A stretch of DNA of 49,180 bases from Chromatiales bacterium (ex Bugula neritina AB1). Its GTDB lineage: Bacteria > Pseudomonadota > Gammaproteobacteria > Granulosicoccales > Granulosicoccaceae. Below are positions 44,631-49,180 of this stretch, one piece after another. The stretch lies in assembly GCA_001730015.1 (NCBI GenBank), contig MDLA01000144.1:1-49180 (forward strand), read 5' to 3'. Within the stretch, counting starts at the first letter, position 1. Each line of letters begins with the position of its first letter. The notes beneath the pieces are model-generated. The model was not told where the DNA came from. It did not search any database and was given only the letters and a program-made list of their open reading frames with translations. Made by a program: the position numbers and the translations under genes.

Positions 44631-46646
44631 CTACACCGTCGCCGGTCCCAGGGCGACTGATCGGAGTAATTCAATCTGATCACGCATGGCAGCGGCTTTC
44701 TCAAATTCAAGCTCTCTGGCAAACTCGTACATTTGCTTTTCCATCACGTTGATCTTTTTTGAAGCCGCCGACGGCGACAGTGCAGCGAAGGCCCTGGCGT
44801 CTTCCTGTTCCTGAACATCTTTGCGCTTTTTCAGGCCCGGCACCGGAGAAGACGCCTCCATTATATCGAGGACTTTCTTTCGCACAGACTTTGGCGTGAT
44901 ACCGTTGGCTTCATTGTACGCTGTCTGCTTTTTTCGCCGGCGATCGGTCTCATCGATGGCTCGTTGCATAGAGCCTGTAATGGAATCGGCGTATAAAATT
45001 GCCTTGCCGTTGAGGTTCCGCGCCGCGCGACCAATGGTTTGAATCAATGATCTTTCAGAACGAAGGAAACCCTCCTTGTCGGCATCGAGAATCGCAACTA
45101 AAGATACTTCCGGCATGTCCAGCCCTTCCCGCAGCAAATTAATTCCCACCAGAACATCAAACTCACCCAGACGCAGATCGCGGATGATCTCTGTGCGCTC
45201 AACGGTATCGATATCGCTGTGCAGGTAGCGCACTTTAACGCCGTGATCAGAAAGGTAGTCAGTCAGATCTTCAGACATGCGCTTGGTCAGCGTTGTCACT
45301 AGAACACGCTCATTTTTCTCAACTCGCAGACCGATCTCCGAAAGAAGATCATCCACCTGCGTTCGAACTTCCCGGATTTCGATCTCCGGATCAACCAGAC
45401 CCGTCGGTCGAACCACCTGTTCAATCACCTGCCCCGCATGTTGCGACTCATAGGTACTCGGCGTGGCCGAAACAAACACAGTCTGAGGTGATAACTGCTC
45501 GAACTCATCAAATCGAAGCGGCCGGTTATCGAGCGCTGACGGCAGGCGAAAACCATAGCCGACCAGATTCTCTTTGCGCGAACGATCTCCCTTATACATT
45601 GCGCCCAATTGCGGAACCGTTACATGGCTTTCATCGATAATCAGGATCGCGTCAGTCGGCAGGTAGTCAAACAGACAGGGTGGCGGCTCTCCAGAGGCAC
45701 GCCCGGATAAATAACGAGAATAGTTTTCGATACCAGAGCAGTAACCGATTTCGTTAATCATTTCTATATCAAACAGCGTGCGCTGCTCCAGCCGCTGCGC
45801 TTCAAGCAGCTTGCCTTCCTCTCGAAAGACCTCCACCCGATCTTTCAATTCAAGTTTGATTTCGTCAACCGCTGCAACCAGAGTTTCACGCGGAGTCACA
45901 TAGTGCGTTTTCGGGTAGACCGTCAGCCGCGGAACACGGCGCAGGATTTCCCCGGTCAGCGGATCAAAAAAGCTGAGATTTTCAATTTCATCATCGAACA
46001 ATTCCACCCGCACCGCTTCCCGGTCAGATTCAGCAGCGTGAATATCGATCACCTCACCACGGACCCGATAGTTGCCCCGCTTGAGTTCCATATCGTTTCG
46101 AGTGTACTGCAACTCCGCCAGCCTCCGCAGTAACTCACGCTGATCAATAATATTGCCGCGCTCCAGATGCAGCACCATTTTGTGATAGGCCTGCGGATCA
46201 CCCAAACCATAGATCGCAGAGACTGTCGCCACAATAATTACATCACGGCGTTCGAACAGCGCTTTGGTCGCAGACAAACGCATTTGCTCGATGTGATCAT
46301 TCACCGAGGCGTCTTTTTCGATAAACGTATCGGAGGCAACTACATAGGCTTCCGGCTGGTAGTAGTCATAGTAGGAAACAAAATACTCAACGGAGTTCTT
46401 CGGGAAAAATTCCTTCATTTCGCCGTAGAGCTGTGCCGCTAGAGTTTTGTTGGGTGCCAGTACAATTGCCGGGCGCTGCTGGTTCTCGATAACATTGGCA
46501 ATGGTGTAGGTTTTACCAGAGCCCGTCACCCCGAGTAGAGTCTGAAAAGCCAGCCCCGACTCAAGGCCGTCAATCAGTTCCGCTATCGCGGTCGGCTGAT
46601 CGCCAGCTGGTTCAAACTGCTTTTCAAGAATGAAAGATTTGGACAT
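44631..46646 (-). CDS. uvrB: Excinuclease ABC subunit B
   Basis: A 671-residue UvrB, the damage-verifying helicase-like subunit of nucleotide excision repair that takes DNA from UvrA and recruits UvrC. Walker A is [17 protein letters not shown]. The beta-hairpin region [21 protein letters not shown] is intact. The later helicase motifs include [43 protein letters not shown] and [19 protein letters not shown]. The C-terminal UVR domain is [20 protein letters not shown]. The ATG at 46646 matches the family start ([18 protein letters not shown]); the frame is open 15 codons further. It is divergent from the aminotransferase gene, with 65 bases between the starts. Confidence 0.97.
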   Translation of the reverse strand: MSKSFILEKQFEPAGDQPTAIAELIDGLESGLAFQTLLGVTGSGKTYTIANVIENQQRPAIVLAPNKTLAAQLYGEMKEFFPKNSVEYFVSYYDYYQPEAYVVASDTFIEKDASVNDHIEQMRLSATKALFERRDVIIVATVSAIYGLGDPQAYHKMVLHLERGNIIDQRELLRRLAELQYTRNDMELKRGNYRVRGEVIDIHAAESDREAVRVELFDDEIENLSFFDPLTGEILRRVPRLTVYPKTHYVTPRETLVAAVDEIKLELKDRVEVFREEGKLLEAQRLEQRTLFDIEMINEIGYCSGIENYSRYLSGRASGEPPPCLFDYLPTDAILIIDESHVTVPQLGAMYKGDRSRKENLVGYGFRLPSALDNRPLRFDEFEQLSPQTVFVSATPSTYESQHAGQVIEQVVRPTGLVDPEIEIREVRTQVDDLLSEIGLRVEKNERVLVTTLTKRMSEDLTDYLSDHGVKVRYLHSDIDTVERTEIIRDLRLGEFDVLVGINLLREGLDMPEVSLVAILDADKEGFLRSERSLIQTIGRAARNLNGKAILYADSITGSMQRAIDETDRRRKKQTAYNEANGITPKSVRKKVLDIMEASSPVPGLKKRKDVQEQEDARAFAALSPSAASKKINVMEKQMYEFARELEFEKAAAMRDQIELLRSVALGPATV

Positions 46647-46711
46647 AAGCTCGGGTCGTCGATAAAATTCCGTGTTGAATATTTCAAGCAACTACTTCGC
46701 AGGCAACTATT

Positions 46712-47899
46712 TTGGCGATCAAACTCTCCGCAAAACTGGCTCAGGTCAAGCCCTCACCCACCATGGCCGTCACCGCACTGGCCGCTGATCTGCGTGCCCA
46801 GGGCCGCGATGTGATCGGCCTGGGTGCGGGCGAACCCGACTTCGACACACCGGCCCACATCAAGCAAGCCGCCATCGAAGCGATTAACAACGGTGAAACC
46901 AAGTACACCGCGGTCGACGGTATTGTGCCACTGAAAGAAGCCATTATAGACAAATTCAAAGGCGACAACGGCCTGAGTTATGAGAAAGGCGAGATACTGG
47001 TTTCATGCGGCGGCAAGCAGAGCTTCTACAACCTCGCCCAGGCCGTGCTCGACGTAGGCGATGAAGTCGTCATACCCGCCCCGTACTGGGTGTCGTACCC
47101 GGATATCGTGCTACTGGCCGGCGCCACACCGGTATTCGTCCAGACCAGCCAGACAGACGCATTCAAAATAACTCCGGAGCAACTCGACCAAGCGATAACC
47201 CCAGCCACGCGAATGATCGTAATCAACAGCCCCTCAAACCCAAGCGGCAAATCCTATACAAGAGACGAACTAACCGCACTTGGCGAAGTCTTAAAGCGCT
47301 ACCCCGATGTAATTATTGCCACTGACGACATGTACGAGCACATAGTCTGGGCCGATCACGGCTTCTGCAATATCGTCAACGCCTGCCCCGGCCTGCACGA
47401 CCGAACCGTCGTACTGAACGGCGTTTCCAAAGCCTACGCAATGACCGGCTGGCGCATCGGCTACGCCGGCGGCCCCGAACCCGTCATCGCCGCGATGCGC
47501 AAAATCCAGTCGCAAAGCACCAGCAACCCCACCAGTGTCTCGCAATGGGCATCTACCGCCGCACTTACCGGAGGCAAAGACTGCATCGCCGAGATGCTCA
47601 CCGCATTCGAACAGCGACACAATTTTGTTGTTAAATCGCTCAACGAAATGAACGGAGTCGACTGCATTGAAGGAGACGGTACATTCTATGCTTTCCCCAA
47701 TGTGCAGGCAGCGATCGACGCAAACAACGACACATCAAACGATGTGGAGTTTTCGTCGTGGGTGCTTGACAAAGCCGGGGTCGCGGTAGTCCCGGGCTCT
47801 GCCTTTGGCACAGAGGGTCACGTGCGCTTGTCATTCGCCACTAGTATGGAAAACCTGCAAAAGGCAATGCAACGTATGGGAGATCTGATAAACGGCTAA
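46712..47899 (+). CDS. Class I PLP-dependent aminotransferase (aspartate type)
   Basis: A 395-residue aminotransferase of the I-gamma/Thermus-type aspartate aminotransferase group. The start IKLSAKLAQVKPSPTMAV is typical. Key features are GLGAGEPDFDTPAHI, VSCGGKQSFYNLAQAVLD, PAPYWVSYPDIVLLAG, INSPSNPSGKSYTRDEL, DDMYEHIVW, the PLP lysine in NGVSKAYAMTGWRIGYAG, and the C-terminal substrate Arg in GHVRLSFATS. The reaction is probably aspartate plus 2-oxoglutarate to oxaloacetate plus glutamate. The start codon is TTG (46712-46714) with AGG nine bases upstream; no in-frame ATG fits the conserved N terminus, so this rare start codon is likely real. A weak hairpin (47915-47929) follows the stop. 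Confidence 0.93.
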   Translation: MAIKLSAKLAQVKPSPTMAVTALAADLRAQGRDVIGLGAGEPDFDTPAHIKQAAIEAINNGETKYTAVDGIVPLKEAIIDKFKGDNGLSYEKGEILVSCGGKQSFYNLAQAVLDVGDEVVIPAPYWVSYPDIVLLAGATPVFVQTSQTDAFKITPEQLDQAITPATRMIVINSPSNPSGKSYTRDELTALGEVLKRYPDVIIATDDMYEHIVWADHGFCNIVNACPGLHDRTVVLNGVSKAYAMTGWRIGYAGGPEPVIAAMRKIQSQSTSNPTSVSQWASTAALTGGKDCIAEMLTAFEQRHNFVVKSLNEMNGVDCIEGDGTFYAFPNVQAAIDANNDTSNDVEFSSWVLDKAGVAVVPGSAFGTEGHVRLSFATSMENLQKAMQRMGDLING

Positions 47900-47958
47900 A
47901 ATAATGGTCAACAGCTGGTGTCACGCCAGTGGTTAATCATAAAGAGTAAAAAAATTCT

Positions 47959-48180
47959 ATGGCAGCATACAAACGCGCATTACGCTTACAGCCCAACGAA
48001 TCATCGGCCCATTTCAATATAGCCATCACGTATACCAAACTAAATAACGATAAAAAAGCGGTCCACCATCTACAGAAATCCATAATAAACCAGCCAGAAT
48101 ATTCAAGCCCCTATCTGGTACTGGGCGAAGTACATCGCCGGAACGGTCACCGGGCGCAAGAACTATATATGTATATTTAG
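47959..48180 (+). pseudogene. TPR-protein fragment, probably truncated
   Basis: A 73-codon open frame that is little more than two tetratricopeptide repeats: YKRALRLQPNESSAHFNIAI followed by NDKKAVHHLQKSIINQPEYS and a third start at PYLVLGEVHRRNGHRAQEL. TPR proteins normally carry more repeats and another domain. The frame begins in the middle of a repeat (AAYKRALRLQP), so the N terminus also looks missing. The stop at 48178-48180 lies directly before the likely left end of the IS1380-family element. Either an insertion cut a larger gene or a remnant was captured between rearrangements. No strong ribosome-binding site is visible. Confidence 0.55.
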
Positions 48181-49180
48181 CCTGAATAATTCATAAGATT
48201 GAGGGAACTGAAGGTCCAATTGTGTTAAAAAACCCTTTAGCACAAGTATTTTCGCTGCAAAAGGACCCTCAGTTGACCAACGATACCACGCGACAAGGTG
48301 TAATTTTTAAAAATCTGCACGATCGAGCAGTTCACCTTCAATTTGACCAACCCGACAGCAGCGTCGATGGTGGCGCTATTTTACTCAAAGCGGCAGACGA
48401 ACGACTTCAGCTAACGGCATCCCTGGCCAGCTGTCTGCACGACAAACGTAATCCTGCCTATATCACCCATACTTATCAGGATCTGTTGCGACAACGTGTT
48501 TATGGTTTAGCCTGTGGATACGAAGACTGCAACGATTCATCGAGGCTCAGAGCCGATCCAATTCATCGATTCGTTCTAGATCGTGATCCAGTTGACGGTG
48601 ATGAGCTGGCTTCGCAGGCAACCCTTTGTCGCTTTGAGAATGCAATTGACGTGAGATCCATGGATCGAATGGCAACCGAGCTAGCTGATCGTGTGGTGGA
48701 GCATCATCGCAAACGTCTCGACGGAAAAGTCCATCAAATTACCATTGATATGGATCCCACTGACGACCCTACATATGGGCAACAGCAATTGGCCTTCTAC
48801 AATTCACACTATGGTAACTGGTGCTATCTGCCGGTCGCTTGTTTTTTAAAATTCAACAACGAACCCGATCAATATTTATTTGCCTATGTGTTACGTCCGG
48901 GAGATGCGCATGCAAGCTATGGTGCTATTGCGATACTGGATCGTATCGTAACTCGATTGAGGAAGGCATTTCCCGGCACATCAATACTGGTTCGCCTTGA
49001 TGGCGGGTATTCGACACCTGAAATACTTGAATATCTTGAGCAGAGAAATCTCAAGTATGTCATTGCTATAGCAGGAAATAGCGTATTGCAAGGCTATGCG
49101 GAGCCTTTGATGAAGCAATCTCGAAAAGAAAGTTCAGCCAGTGGGCAGACAGAACATCACTATGGCGAATGTGAATATTC
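48181..49180 (+). mobile_element. IS1380-family element, left end and partial body
   Basis: Begins about 48181 (CCTGAATAATTCATAAG...), immediately after the TPR fragment. It is inferred from the transposase gene that follows and the abrupt end of the preceding frame. The right end, terminal repeat and target duplication are outside the window, so the exact boundary is not proven. Confidence 0.65.
48222..49180 (+). CDS. IS1380-family transposase, 3' end outside the window
   Basis: An open frame of about 319 codons that runs off the right edge. It reads LFDQ-like VHLQFDQPDSSVDGGAILL, then CHD/NP segments LASCLHDKRNPAYITHTYQD and RVYGLACGYEDCNDSSRLRA, and the DDE candidates in ITIDMDPTDDPTYG and VRLDGGYSTPEILEYL, all typical of IS1380/IS942-type transposases. 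The GTG at 48222 gives N terminus VLKNPLAQVFSLQKDPQLTN; a TTG at 48273 is the alternative. No frameshift is seen in the visible part. Confidence 0.88.
   Translation, partial: MLKNPLAQVFSLQKDPQLTNDTTRQGVIFKNLHDRAVHLQFDQPDSSVDGGAILLKAADERLQLTASLASCLHDKRNPAYITHTYQDLLRQRVYGLACGYEDCNDSSRLRADPIHRFVLDRDPVDGDELASQATLCRFENAIDVRSMDRMATELADRVVEHHRKRLDGKVHQITIDMDPTDDPTYGQQQLAFYNSHYGNWCYLPVACFLKFNNEPDQYLFAYVLRPGDAHASYGAIAILDRIVTRLRKAFPGTSILVRLDGGYSTPEILEYLEQRNLKYVIAIAGNSVLQGYAEPLMKQSRKESSASGQTEHHYGECEY

Noticed and set aside
1..49180. CRISPR array, rRNA or tRNA genes
   Set aside because: No regularly spaced repeats were seen, and no cloverleaf with the expected T-arm sequence was noticed in the intergenic regions read on both strands; a short tRNA could still have been missed by eye.

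Overview
The window looks like chromosome of a Gammaproteobacterium. The strongest evidence is the nudJ-mnmA-hflD order, together with AcnB, an LpoB-type lipoprotein, a divergent ppsA/ppsR pair, HemJ, UvrB and a classical trimeric porin. Base composition is moderate. The porin has unusually acidic segments, which would fit a marine or saline habitat, but that is inference. I cannot name a genus.

Layout. 0-1.8 kb: a long imperfect inverted repeat, then a complete insertion sequence with an intact DDE transposase. 2.2-9.3 kb: housekeeping and envelope genes (LpoB-like lipoprotein, TPR lipoprotein, hemJ, ppsA, ppsR, nucleotide-sugar epimerase). 9.5-11.2 kb: porin with a terminator and a roughly 690 bp upstream region. 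11.2-13.4 kb: nudJ-mnmA-hflD. 41.3-47.9 kb: BON lipoprotein, acnB, uvrB and an aspartate-type aminotransferase. 47.9 kb to the end: a TPR remnant abutting an IS1380-family element that runs off the window.

The middle (13.4-41.1 kb) is the unusual part. Two paralogous ABC-exporter-like proteins (13919-16504 and 38122-41145) bracket it. Both have a normal-looking six-helix membrane domain and a strongly altered ATPase domain: Walker A, signature, catalytic glutamate and switch histidine are degenerate, and a roughly 280-residue insertion repeats the segment that normally follows the Q-loop, giving three copies. One paralog is followed by a separate cyclic-nucleotide-binding-domain gene; the other has such a domain fused at its C terminus.

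Between them lie an eight-gene minus-strand operon (26316 down to 17665: three or four glycosyltransferase-like proteins, a histidine phosphatase, an atypical polysaccharide deacetylase, a small methyltransferase and an FkbH/HAD-IIIC protein), a DUF1796-like protein, an MscS channel, an FkbM methyltransferase, and a second minus-strand operon (37848 down to 30219: a complete peptide/oligosaccharide-type ABC importer, a second deacetylase of the same atypical family and a GNAT-like protein). The duplicated ABC, deacetylase and glycosyltransferase families suggest one system that builds, modifies and moves a surface or secreted glycoconjugate, possibly under nucleotide second-messenger control. 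That role is inferred, not shown.
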